From the NCBI GenBank assembly GCA_951640165.1, contig OX621260.1, positions 24,570,001 through 24,634,000 of the forward strand: a stretch of 64,000 bases of DNA, in the 5' to 3' direction. How positions within the stretch are numbered: the first letter of the stretch is position 1; the number at the start of each line of letters is the position of its first letter. Made by a program: the position numbers and the translations under genes. Origin of the DNA: Pseudoips prasinana (taxonomy: Eukaryota; Arthropoda; Insecta; Lepidoptera; Nolidae). This document shows, one piece after another, positions 10,235 to 19,330 of the stretch. The notes beneath the pieces were generated by a model. That model did no database searches and was not told the origin of the DNA. It saw only the letters and a list, made by a program, of their open reading frames with translations.

Positions 10235-10915
10235 CTGAAGTAAAGGTAAAGTACCGGGAAAAGATCAATAATTATACAAAATGTTTGTTATACATCCAAA
10301 TTTATTTTATCACCTTCAAAGTATGCTCCTTCGGAAACGATACACTTACGCCAACAAATAAATCCATCCATCAAAACATTTTTTAAACGCTGCTTTCGGA
10401 ATTGAGTTCAGTTCTAGCCGCGAATTCTCCTTTATGTCTTCTACCGATTGAAAACGGGTACCACGAAGTGGTAATTTGAGTTTAGGAAAAAGAAAGAAGT
10501 CAGCTGGAGCCATATCTGGTGAATATGGTGGTTGCTGGATGGTATTTGTTGAGTGTTTGGTCAAAAATTCGTTCACAATGATGGCCTTGTGCGAAGGCGC
10601 ATTATCGTGGTGCAAAATTCAAGAATTTTCTTTCCACAAATCTGGCTTTTTTCGTCGAATTTGCTCTCTTAAATGCTCCATTAGCGATGCAAAATTTAAG
10701 ACAAACTCTTTGTTCAATATTTTTGTCCATTACGAAATTCGCTATACACACTATATATGATATTACTAAAACCAGCACTGTATTTACTATAAATAACAGA
10801 TGCAACTCAAACTCCTCGCCAAAATGGAAAACAGTTGTGCCAATCTAACAACAAATAAAAACAAAAATTTTAATTTGGAACCATAAACAAATCATCCATT
10901 CCCGATACTTTTTAA
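10235..10915 (-). mobile_element. Mariner remnant with both ends
   Basis: Both ends carry a related terminal motif: aaagtaccgggaa near 10252 and, inverted, aaaagtatcgggaatgga ending near 10912. The internal transposase is deleted. A second, isolated copy of the same terminus is at 42596-42665. Confidence 0.75.
10262..10805 (-). pseudogene. Mariner transposase, internally deleted
   Basis: The N-terminus survives as MDKNIEQRVCLKFCIANG (about 10731 to 10677). It is then joined directly to the late catalytic region, so most of the DNA-binding domain and the first catalytic Asp are lost. The C-terminal half shows HHDNAPSH with the second Asp and PPYSPDMAPADFFLFPKLK with the third, the usual mariner DD34D block. 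A TGA replaces the Trp codon expected before ILHHDNAPSH. A one-base shift near 10355 pushes the natural end (EGAYFEGDKINLDV) into another frame. The protein once cut and pasted DNA at TA sites; it cannot now. Confidence 0.85.
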
Positions 10916-11165
10916 CCGACTTCAAAAGGAGGAAGTTCTCAAGTTCACCGGTATTTTTTTTTTTTATGTATGTACACCGATTACTCTGAGATTTATGATC
11001 CGATTTACGTGATTCTTTTTTAGTTTGATGCGAAATAGTTGCCATTTGGTCCCATAAAATTTGTGTATAGTTTGGCCCAGTAGTTTTAATTTTATGGACA
11101 TTTTTGTATAAAAATTTTTGTTTATGTGGACGATGTAACTGTCTTTGTCACTTTGTTTTTTTTTT
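10916..11165. repeat. Dispersed repeat family F
   Basis: It begins at accgacttcaaaaggaggaa and contains gtacaccgattactctgaga. I know this phrase as a common dispersed sequence of insect genomes but cannot assign a class. No ORF. Confidence 0.4.
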
Positions 11166-11230
11166 TTTGACTGAATGTATACGTAATATATCAGTTATTT
11201 GGTTTCCATAGAACAAGCTTTTTTATACCA

Positions 11231-11462
11231 GGGAGCGACAAACGAGCAAGTGATGGTAACTGATCATCGCTGCCCATGGACACTCGCAACACCAGTCGCG
11301 GGTGCGTTGCCGGCCACCCCGATGAGCTCTGACGACCTTACTCACACGCAGAAACACCACATTAACACTTTTAATGTTATTATTAAGGAACGTCTTCAGT
11401 AAGGGGGAGGTACTTCCCCAGTCGGGGTGCTCTTTGAGCGAGTGAACGCTGTGCCTCCTCTC
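11231..11462 (+). repeat. Dispersed repeat family D
   Basis: Core gacaaacgagcaag, then ctcgcaacaccagtcgcggg and ccccagtcgg. It is complete but with a small internal deletion relative to the copies at 531 and 30746. A short SINE-A tail (gctctgcttagtttgggatg) follows at 11465-11510. Confidence 0.75.
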
Positions 11463-11540
11463 ATAAAGCTCTGCTTAGTTTGGGATGAGGGTGGTGAATA
11501 ATGTCCTTGGATAGGTACCCAAAAACAGGAGCACTTTATA

Positions 11541-11650
11541 TTCCATTACTCTCATGATCCGATGGGACGACTAGGCCAAGCAAGGACCGACGGCTTTACG
11601 TGCTCTCCGAGGCATGGGGGTAAAATACCACCAACTCCCAGACTTCGGGC
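11541..11650 (-). repeat. SINE-C 3' part
   Basis: The minus strand reads the SINE-C phrases cctcggagagcacgtaaagc and atcggatcatgagagt-like. It abuts the MITE pair that begins at 11652. Confidence 0.7.
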
Positions 11651-11651
11651 T

Positions 11652-12060
11652 GATACTGAGATAGTACATTACGCCCCAAGGGAGGAAAGTAGGACATTTC
11701 AACCCGCGCGATATTGTCACCCGAGCCGAAGGCGAGGGTGACAAAAGCGTGGGTCGAAAAGTCCTGCTATCTTCCCGTGGCGCGTATACTATTTTTCATC
11801 ATACCAGGACCGAAAGTTTAATGACATTGTATATAAGTAAAACGAATGTAGTTCAAATTATTCATTGAGAGTACATTACGTCCCAAGGGAGGAAAGTAGG
11901 ACATTTCTTGTTACGAATGTAGTTCAAATTATTCATTGAGGGGGTTCGGGGCCCCCCCCAGTCGAAAAAAAAAATATTAAAAGACTTGACATAAGCGTGG
12001 GTCGAAAAGTCCTGCTATCTTCCCGTGACGCGTATACTACTTTTCATCATACCAGGACCG
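11652..12060. repeat. Two related MITE-like copies with imperfect inverted ends
   Basis: Copy 1 (11652-11793) opens with agtacattacgccccaagg and closes with ttcccgtggcgcgtatact, which are imperfect inverted copies over about 38 bp; its centre holds the near-palindrome caccCgagccgaaggcgagg. Copy 2 (11870-12045) has the same ends but an unrelated centre with a run of C and A. Both are followed by catcataccaggaccgaaag. Confidence 0.55.
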
Positions 12061-12089
12061 AAAGTTAAATTTAGTTAGAAAGTTTAATT

Positions 12090-12275
12090 AAATGTTATTA
12101 ATACGATGCAATTTCTTCCAAGCAATAAATTGATTGTAACAATTTTTATATCGCTGTACCGATTTGGAGGGTGCTAAATTTTGAGTTATTTCCGCAGCTT
12201 CCGCAGCAATGTTTCGTCGCACTTCTTCATCTTCAGAGTCGTCACTTGAATAATCCGATGAATTCACTGTCAGGT
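12090..12275 (-). pseudogene. Fragment resembling the N-terminus of a tyrosine recombinase
   Basis: An open frame of about 60 codons (ending at a TAA near 12092) has no clear start. It reads an acidic stretch SSDYSSDDSEDEEVRRNIAA, then LAPSKSVQRYKNCYNQFIAW. The pattern of APSKS, regularly spaced aromatic residues and F..W resembles the N-terminal SAM-like arm of Crypton or XerD-type recombinases found in insect mobile DNA. No catalytic R..H.R..Y block is present in the window, so at most it is the first part of such a gene. The assignment rests on pattern memory and is uncertain. Confidence 0.35.
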
Positions 12276-12640
12276 TTTTTTTACGCAGCTGTATTCACTT
12301 ATTTTTTATACACAAGTTTTTTTCTATGTATATTTTTGATGTAATTCTTATCAGTATCAGAAAATTTGACTCTTAGATAAATATTATTTTATTTTATTAT
12401 TATTAAATGATGTTATTGCCGCGTGTATAATAATATGGGCTTGAAATAACAACTGCACGGTTACCATGGTAATGAGTTATGTCAAATAGATAACGGGAAG
12501 AAAACTTTAACTTTCCGCCTCGGAATGATAAACTGTCACTAATTGTGAGCAGTCTGAAATATGCATCTTTCTTCCCGCAAACAAGAGAAGAAATTCAAAC
12601 TTTCGGCCTCGGGATGATGAAAAATTCTTTTTACAGAAAA
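12276..12640. other. AT-rich stretch with a short duplicated motif
   Basis: The motif gggaagaaa...actttc.gcctcgg appears at about 12495 and in related form at about 12590 (aaactttcggcctcgggat), and echoes the accgaaagttt motif at 11810 and 12058. No ORF. Confidence 0.4.
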
Positions 12641-12727
12641 ATCCCAGAATCACATTTGGCTGGACCCGGGATTTGCACTCAGGGCCTCGTTATCTGCGGT
12701 TAATAACGCTACCGCTATACCAATGAG
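12641..12727 (-). repeat. SINE-C tRNA-like head
   Basis: On the minus strand a box A-like tagcggtagcgtt and a degraded box B region before cgggtccagcc match the head at 13711. Confidence 0.65.
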
Positions 12728-12854
12728 GTACACACGGCTACACATCAAGCTATACATTTCCAGTATAAGCTGAACTCGCTTTGTATAGGATTTCCATACA
12801 ATGAGATGTTAGTGTATAATGGAAATTTAGAAATTGATATGTAGCCGTGTGTAC
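12728..12854. mobile_element. 127-bp MITE
   Basis: The terminal arms 12728-12748 and 12834-12854 are inverted copies (gtacacacggctacacatca versus its complement) with one mismatch in 21. No ORF. It sits at the edge of the SINE-C head. Confidence 0.65.
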
Positions 12855-13114
12855 GTGTGTCCAACTCATACTTATCCGATCTTTTCTGTGAACTAAGAAA
12901 AACGAACGAACGAACAAAAGCTTCTCATAGGAATACCAGTCAATGAATTTCAGTTCGAGGCTTATTCGAGTATGGCGATGGAATGAAAGGTTTTAATCCT
13001 AGATTTCAATCGTAGCTTTCGAACTCAGCCTAGTAAAAGTTCAAATCCGTTCGGGAACAGTAAAAAAATTCCCGGGGGTAAAATTTTGCAGGAATTTTTT
13101 TTTAATAATAATAT

Positions 13115-13357
13115 CTAGGGACAATGTCACACAGATCATCCTAGCCCCAAACTAAGCAAAGCTTGTACTATGGGTACCAGGCGACGATATACATACTTAT
13201 ATAGATAGATAATTTACTTAAATACATAGAAAACATCCATGACTCAGAAACAAATATTCGTGCTCATTACACAAATATTTGCCCTTACTGGGATTCGAAC
13301 CCAGGACCACCAGCTTCGTAGGCAGGAGCACTACCAACTAAGGCTACGGTGACCGTG
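13115..13357 (-). repeat. SINE-B, full length
   Basis: Same organisation as the copy at 3491, with the tRNA-like head at the high-coordinate end. Confidence 0.85.
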
Positions 13358-13399
13358 ACAATTACCAGTATTTTATACAACGGCGCTTAGCATTATGGG

Positions 13400-13690
13400 C
13401 AGAAGGAAAAGAACTAATGAGCAGCTAAAGAGCATACTTACGAGTTCTTAGTTATCGTACGGGCAGTGGTTACCCTAGTGTCAAAGTTATTCAAGCCGCC
13501 CAGAAAGCCTCTGAAATGGCTTAACGACTGTTGTCTAATGGCTACATTTACTAAGGACAGATTAACGTACCCTCCAAAGCACGGAGACGCTCAGAAATTA
13601 AGCCACTTTAACAGAATGCGATACTAGTTACTTAACCTCGCCGATTCCTTACGGACCTGTGTGAGCATCTGGCTATGGCGTGTTCTGATA
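13400..13690 (+). repeat. Dispersed repeat family G
   Basis: Shared phrases gggcagtggttaccctagtg, gccgcccagaaagcctctga and acttaacctcgccg recur at 17701-17870 (+, partial) and 24225-24490 (-). No ORF; class unknown. Confidence 0.6.
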
Positions 13691-13710
13691 CTCCAGTACA
13701 GCATTTGCCT

Positions 13711-14000
13711 CGTTGGTGTAGCGGTAGCATGTTCAACCGCAGAAAATGAGGTCCTGGGTTCAAATCCCGAGTCGGACCAAAAAGTGATTTAGGATTTTCC
13801 GTAAAAAGAAATTTCTCAGTATCAGCCCGAAGTCTGGAAGTTGGCGGTATTACACCCCCGTGCCTCGGAGAGCACGTAAAGTCGTCGGTCCTGTACCTGA
13901 CCTCTTTCCGGTCGTGTCGCTAGTCGTCCCATCGGATCATGAGAGTGATGAAATAGAAAGTGCCCCTGTGTTTGCGCACACACTTGTGCACTATAATATC
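13711..14000 (+). repeat. SINE-C, full length
   Basis: A tRNA-like head (cctcgttggtgtagcggtag as box A, gggttcaaatcccgag as box B) joins the SINE-C body (cctcggagagcacgtaaagt, tcggatcatgagagtga). Because it continues into a conserved body repeated elsewhere, I read it as a SINE and not a tRNA gene. Confidence 0.8.
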
Positions 14001-14084
14001 CAGATATTATGTGTTTGTAAAGTACCCCGCGACACAGGGTTTATATTTCTTAGTGCGGGCGTTGTATTTTTTAAAAAGGTAAGT

Positions 14085-14245
14085 ATAAGATAATATATAC
14101 ATACATATTATAGATAACTTACACCCAGACACAGGATCAATTATCGAGCGCATCACATAAAGATTTGTCCTAGGTAAGAATCGAACCCAAGACCTCTGGA
14201 TTACCAGGCAGGGTCAGAAACACTTTACCAAACAGCCGGAAAAAT
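14085..14245 (-). repeat. SINE-A variant
   Basis: The minus strand has box B gggttcgattcttacctagg, then gtgatgcgctcgataattga and ctgggtgtaagttatctata, a diverged SINE-A. Confidence 0.6.
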
Positions 14246-14676
14246 AGAGATATAAGATTTAAACTCATTACACTCTCCTTTTTCTGTTAAGGTTAAGTAC
14301 ACATCCAACAAGAACTTATTTATAAATGACTCCTATTTCTATACCCATCAAGACAAACTATCCATCCATTTCCATGGGCAATTCACTAAATTAGCCTTAA
14401 AATATCTTGGTATATTTCATGCGGTAAATACACAATTTGCCTGGAATACCCGACAAAGCGACGATGCCGCGAGAGAGGCAATAAGTCAACGGGGAAGCCC
14501 ACGGGCGGGTACCTCCTTATCTGAAATGAGTCGCCTCTGGACACGTTCCCGTGACGACACCGGATCAACAACATACCTATATATGTACGCTTCTATTTCT
14601 ACATATACGGGGTTTCCCAGAAGTTCTTTGCCTAAAATTAAGGCGTTATGAGTGGACAGTATTTTTCTTTTATAAA
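14246..14676. other. Unassigned, with short open frames on both strands
   Basis: Bases 14386-14701 are open on the minus strand in two overlapping 60-70-codon frames and partly open on the plus strand. None has a motif I recognise. It ends at the LINE tail starting 14677 and may be part of the same repeat. Confidence 0.25.
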
Positions 14677-14905
14677 TAAAATAAAAAAGGTTTTTATTCA
14701 CGTAGACTTTAAAAAAGCGCTTGTAAATAGTCAGAACATGTTTGTAGTAATAAAGTTAAGTTTGCATAATTATTTCTAGATATTTGTAGGTACACAGACT
14801 GTTAAAACATTTATAAAATTTATTTTATGATAATAATGATATTTAGCTAGCATGTATTAAGTTGTTGTCAAAGAGACTATGGTTAGGTTTCATTATCGAA
14901 ATTTA
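14677..14905 (-). mobile_element. LINE 3' UTR and tail, family T1
   Basis: Same sequence as 6894-7135 (agtctacgtgaataaaaacc on the minus strand), ending in tagctagcatgtattaagtt. No coding sequence. Confidence 0.65.
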
Positions 14906-15047
14906 TAGTATAAGCTCTATTTTGCTACATATTACCTGAATGGTTCTGTCTATATATAAGGTACAAATTCAATATTATTATAATGGCGGACCGTGCGTTT
15001 TATAAATAAATAGTTTATAATACTAGAGAAGTCGCTAGATGCGGGCA

Positions 15048-15122
15048 GCATAAGAGTGGCCATTATGGAGATACTTGGGGAGGCCTTAGTCCAGCCGTGG
15101 AGTCTTTCGGCTGATATGACGA
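15048..15122 (+). mobile_element. RTE 3' end scrap
   Basis: It contains ggggaggccttagtccagcc, tctttcggctgatatga, the last 75 bp of the RTE family without a long (ATG)n tail. Confidence 0.7.
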
Positions 15123-15431
15123 ATAGAGATTCCATTTGTTCGAAATTCGAACATTAAAGTTCTATTGTCAAAGACCCATTTATACATACTTACATTAAAG
15201 ACAATATTACAAATAATATTAATCTTCAGTGCCACAAACTTATCTGACCCGGTGGCAGCGTCGCTGTTATCGCATTTAGTGTTGCTAGTAAATATTTTTT
15301 GCAATAAAGTGGGTAAAAATAATATGCACATTGTAACGTAAATGTTACTTCACTAAAAAGCAAACAAATACTGTCATTACTAATCTTTATATTTTGATAC
15401 AATAATTATGATCATTTACATAAAATGTATG
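15123..15431. other. No recognisable feature
   Basis: AT-rich sequence with no shared repeat seen. Confidence 0.3.
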
Positions 15432-16040
15432 CTAAGTGTTCTCTAACGGAGATACTCCAGGTATTATTATATAACCGGAATGGTTTAATTCAGAAGTCAT
15501 TTCATCATCTTCATTATCGGAATCACTGCTTTCACTTTCACTACCTAAATGAATGATGAAAGGCTCGTCTAAGTATCCATCCCTTTTTCGATACACATAT
15601 TCAATATTTTTGTACATTATTGCAATTCTTTTGCCATTCATTGACTATTATTTTATCAAAAGCTTCTGCAATGAATGATAGGATTTCAGAATTCTATCTA
15701 CCATGCTCTTTTTCTTTCACAAGTTTTCTTACACATCACTCCCGGACACCTACAAAGGAAACAGCAAAAATTAAATAAATAATAAATATTTTAAAAGATA
15801 TATTTGAATTTAAAGTGCGAGGGGGAGTTTCGTATTTTTTCAGAAGCTGACAACACTAACCTGTAGCAGCAGCTACGCGTTCATACAAGTTATTGAAGTG
15901 TATAATTGGTGCCTGAAGGCGTTTTTCTTCCATAATATAATTCAATACTTGTAATATATCGTTCCTCGCATCACTTTTTAAAGCTTTCGGAATTTTGCAT
16001 AATTAAAAACCACAAAAAGAAAAATAAATACGCGCAACAA
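15432..16040 (-). pseudogene. Tc1/IS630-like transposase remnant with an apparent intron
   Basis: Read on the minus strand. A first coding block (about 16025-15861) reads KSDARNDILQVLNYIMEEKR and NLYERVAAAT, which looks like the N-terminal helix-turn-helix of an insect IS630/DDE_3-type transposase. It ends in a good donor (ACAG|gttagt). A 111-nt AT-rich stretch follows, closing with ttcctttgtag, a good acceptor (15860-15750). The joined frame continues with GVRE, a TGA, then CVRKLVKEKEHG. The whole catalytic core is then missing, and the terminal part appears as AFDKIIVNEWQKNCNNVQKY, RKRDGYLDEPFIIHLG and an acidic end SESESSDSDNEDDE (after one frameshift). It is an internally deleted, non-functional copy. 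The family call is an inference from motif pattern. Confidence 0.5.
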
Positions 16041-16379
16041 ACAATCAATGGCAGGAATGTCATGGATTGACATTTCAAACTGGGGTCGTTAGTTCTACTT
16101 TTGGCCACCGGGCCAGAAAAGTTTGTAGCACTATATTCTCAGTTTGACATCTCTTTATCAGTTTTTCAGTGTGTCAAAAGAATTGTAGTGTGTGTAATAT
16201 ATATTTTATTAAAGTTATTTACTGCTAATATCTATTATAGACAAATATTAACTTTCTGCACTGCTTCTCCATATGGACTTTAACTGTTCCAAAATTCATA
16301 CTCCACCGTTCGCACAATTTTCTTAAGAAGGGGTACGAAAATTTGATGTATTAATATTATGATGATATAAAAGATATAA
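16041..16379. other. No recognisable feature
   Basis: No ORF with a known motif and no family match in the window. Confidence 0.3.
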
Positions 16380-16530
16380 TATACATTACTAGAAACTAAT
16401 ATATTTGACAATATTACTTAATTAATTAAAATAATTCTCTTTACACGATATTTATAAAATTTATATTTACAAGCGCTTTTTTAAAGTCTACGTGAATATA
16501 AACCTTTTTTATTTATTTTATTTATTTATT
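16380..16530 (+). mobile_element. LINE 3' UTR and tail, family T1
   Basis: Reads aagtctacgtgaatataaac then a TTTA-type tail (about 16505-16533). Opposite orientation to the copies at 6894 and 14677. Confidence 0.6.
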
Positions 16531-16680
16531 TAATGAATGAGTATATTATTTATTATGTACATTACTAGGACATCCTATTAATTATTAAATATAATTTTGA
16601 TCTTGTGGCTGAAAATCAAGAATATATGGACACTAAAACTTATTTCTGAACAACAAATATGCAGATAATTTTTTTAAATA

Positions 16681-16736
16681 GTTTTAAACCGTCATTTTAC
16701 TTTCAATATTCAGAAAGTAAAATGACGGTTTAAAAC
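16681..16736. repeat. Perfect 24-bp hairpin
   Basis: Arms 16681-16704 and 16713-16736 are exact inverted copies (gttttaaaccgtcattttac and onward) around an 8-base loop. No matching transposon end is seen elsewhere in the window. Confidence 0.9.
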
Positions 16737-16794
16737 ATTTTTAATTGTTTTTTTGCAACCCATTATAATTTGAGAGGATGTAGTCACAAAGATT

Positions 16795-17100
16795 GAAAAA
16801 GGAATGCGGAGATGGTTTGGCCATTTAGAAAGTATGAATGGAAGAAGATTGACCAAAGAAGTATACGTGGCCTGTGTGAATGGGACAACCGGAAGGGGAA
16901 GACCTCGTCGAACATTCTCTGACCAAATCGGAGACGTTCTCAAGAAAGGACAGGTCAGAAGTACCCTAAACCGGCGAGCATGTATGAAGAATATAATGAC
17001 AGTAATCGAGGCAAAAGACGTGTGCAAATATCGTGACAAATAGAAATCCGTTGTCTCTACCTACCCCTCTGGGAAACAGGCGTGAGTCTATGTACGTATG
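16795..17100 (+). pseudogene. LINE reverse transcriptase C-terminus, 5'-truncated
   Basis: An open frame (16804-17043) reads [40 protein letters not shown], then [20 protein letters not shown]. This is the C-terminal tail (RWFGHL..M, GRGRPRR) seen at the end of many insect LINE polymerases. The 3' end (cctacccctctgggaaacag) matches other ends at 613-710 (-), 22005 (+) and 22195 (-). Only the last 80 residues remain, so it has no activity. The clade is not determined. Confidence 0.7.
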
Positions 17101-17534
17101 TATTATAATTTTTTGCCTGAGCGTACTCCAGGTTCAAAAAATAGTTTTTTAATTTTAATTGTAAATGGCGCGCCTTAAGGCGTTTACTGTTATGTTTGAA
17201 TTAAGAAAAAAAATTAAAGAATAACATTAGAATAGAACTTCCAAAACAAAGTGAATGATTCTCTTTCTTCTGGCTGGAACAAAAGAGCTCCGTAAATCAA
17301 ACTATCCCTATTATTCAGTATCTGCCAGCAATAATAATCTATTCGATACCTTTGACTGGAACAAAAAAGTCGGAAGCGATTCTTACTAGAGGTTGGCTGA
17401 CCACTTTTATTTTAATGTTATTTTTTATATTCTGACAATATCTTCAGTTTCTTCATATGCTACTTCTGTGTCTCATAGTATGCCTCTTTTATATTTATAT
17501 TTAGGTAGGACGATATAATAATAATAATAATTTA
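17101..17534. other. No recognisable feature
   Basis: AT-rich sequence without ORFs or family matches. Confidence 0.3.
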
Positions 17535-17700
17535 TAGGGACAATGTCACACAGATCATCCTAGCCCCAAACTAAGCAAAGCTTGTACTATGGGTACCAGG
17601 CGACGATATACATACTTATATGGATAGATAAATACTTAAATACATAGAAAACATCCATGACTCAGAAACAAATATTCTTGCTCATCATACAAATATTATA
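17535..17700 (-). repeat. SINE-B, missing its tRNA head
   Basis: Body matches the copies at 3491 and 13115; it stops where repeat G begins, so the head is replaced. Confidence 0.8.
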
Positions 17701-17870
17701 TGCCTGATTAGAAGCACTTATTTAGACTGTGGTCTAAACAACAACCGGGACCGACAGCTTAACGTCCCCTCCGAAGCTCAGAGAAGCTGAAAAACTATAC
17801 CACTTTGCGCTCACCCATCTATAGATAAATGGTTTGCCCAAGTACTCAACTTCGCCGATCTCGTGTTAGT
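17701..17870 (+). repeat. Dispersed repeat family G, partial
   Basis: Shares gggaccgacagcttaacgtc and ctccgaagctcagag-like phrases with the copies at 13400 and 24225. Confidence 0.55.
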
Positions 17871-17883
17871 TAATAATTAAAAT

Positions 17884-18118
17884 ACATCAACATCATCAAG
17901 TCAGCCACTAATGACGTCCACAGCTGGACAAAAGACATCCACAATGGAGTTTTGTCTATATGCCCTAATTGCCACGCTTGGCACACGGATTCCTGATCGC
18001 AGTATGATGTTTATACGCTGATGCCCGTTCTCTAGGAGATATTCTGATGGGACGACTACTACGCCCCTACGGGATGAGATGGGGTGGTGATATACGCCCT
18101 CAGCCACACGGCACAATC
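17884..18118 (-). mobile_element. Short RTE-derived non-autonomous element
   Basis: The minus strand runs from a degraded gccgtgtggctgagg start through atcccgtaggggcgtagtag to the RTE 3' end (tccagctgtggacgtcatta, then gatgatgttgatg). Confidence 0.75.
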
Positions 18119-18170
18119 TGAATTATTTGTCCTCAATTATTCAAACTGATGCTTTCCAAATCGCATTCAT

Positions 18171-18300
18171 TGAAATGAAATGAAATGAAATTTATTCAGC
18201 ACTTTGGTATTAACATACACTTGTACTTGTCAAGGTCACAATGCAGTACATAAACATAGTGGATAGTATAAAATTTTCAAGGGTAAATATAGTAAACTTA
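18171..18300 (-). mobile_element. LINE 3' end, family T2
   Basis: A (GAAAT)n tail leads into ttattcagcactttggtatt, shared with 47455-47575. Both copies are on the minus strand and 5'-truncated. Confidence 0.6.
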
Positions 18301-18475
18301 TAACTCTTATTTATGGGGGGTATATTTCAGGTGTTTGTTGTTATAATTAAAGTTTAAATACAACAGCATTGCGAAAATGTGTTTCGCAATGCTGGCGTAT
18401 TTAAACGTTGCGAATATTTGTTAATTTGGGCAGTGTTATCTTATTACATAAGAATTTCTACGTTTAACTGTGGCA

Positions 18476-18556
18476 TGTACAGACGCCAGCACATCCAGCT
18501 ACCCCAATCTGTCAAATTTCCCCAATTGAAAGTGAGCCTTATGCTATTGTCTTTAC
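18476..18556. mobile_element. Half of MITE family M1
   Basis: The left inverted end (tgtacagacgccagcacatc) and adjoining body are present, but the right end is absent. Full copies are at 30017 and 49541. Confidence 0.75.
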
Positions 18557-18600
18557 ATTAAAACTGGCGACAACACTCCCCATAGAATGTGTTAGAATTT

Positions 18601-18825
18601 GACGGGCCAGTTGGGTTCGTTGGTAGATTCTTGCCTGTTGAGTTCGATTCCAAGGACATATATTTGTGCGCAAGAACGTGTAATTTTTGTCCTAATTCTG
18701 GGTGTTTCTATATAAGTATGTATTTACGAAAGAAAAGTAGTATATGTAGTGCATCAGTTATCTGGTTTCCATAGTACAAGCTCTGCTTAGTTTGGGATCA
18801 GACTGCCGTGTGTGAATAATGTCTG
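18601..18825 (+). repeat. SINE-A, nearly full length
   Basis: A degraded tRNA-like head at 18601-18660 is followed by the conserved body and the tail cttagtttgggatcagactg. Confidence 0.75.
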
Positions 18826-19121
18826 AATCTAATATTACTGAAACGTTGCATGACTAATTAAGGTTAATTATAAAATTATGATTAAGTAAGGTTAAAAAAG
18901 TGTAAAACGAGCGCGTCTCGCCATTAAACGTCAAAGTTTGGCGAGTATATAGTGTTAATTGTAAAATTGTTATGTCTGTGTTTATATAAATTAAGAAAAA
19001 AAAAGGATTCCCCGTAGTTTAATTGGACAAGCAAAAGGATATTTATCGAGACAATTCAAGTACAAATTCTGTCGGAAATTAAAATATTACTATTTTCTTA
19101 ATAAAAATTATAGGCGTATAT

Positions 19122-19330
19122 TTGCCGTGTGGTTACGGCGGCGAATATGAGAATATCATCACCCCATGTTATCTCGTGGGGGCCGTAGAAGTTGACCCGA
19201 GGGAATACCTACCAAAAGACGGGCAGTAGCTTCCTTCTGTGAATTGTGACTATCTTACTGCGATCGCCAACCCGTTTTTCAAACGTGGCGATTATGGCAT
19301 GTCCCCTCAAGATGATTCTTGGGAGAGGAT
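19122..19330 (+). mobile_element. Short RTE-derived element, 3'-truncated
   Basis: It shows gccgtgtggttacggc, ggccgtagaagttgacccga and gcgatcgccaacccg, then breaks off before the tail. Confidence 0.7.

Noticed and set aside
13711..13780. A tRNA-like sequence with good box A and box B
   Set aside because: It continues into the repeated SINE-C body and recurs in degraded form at 12641; it is a SINE head, not a tRNA gene.
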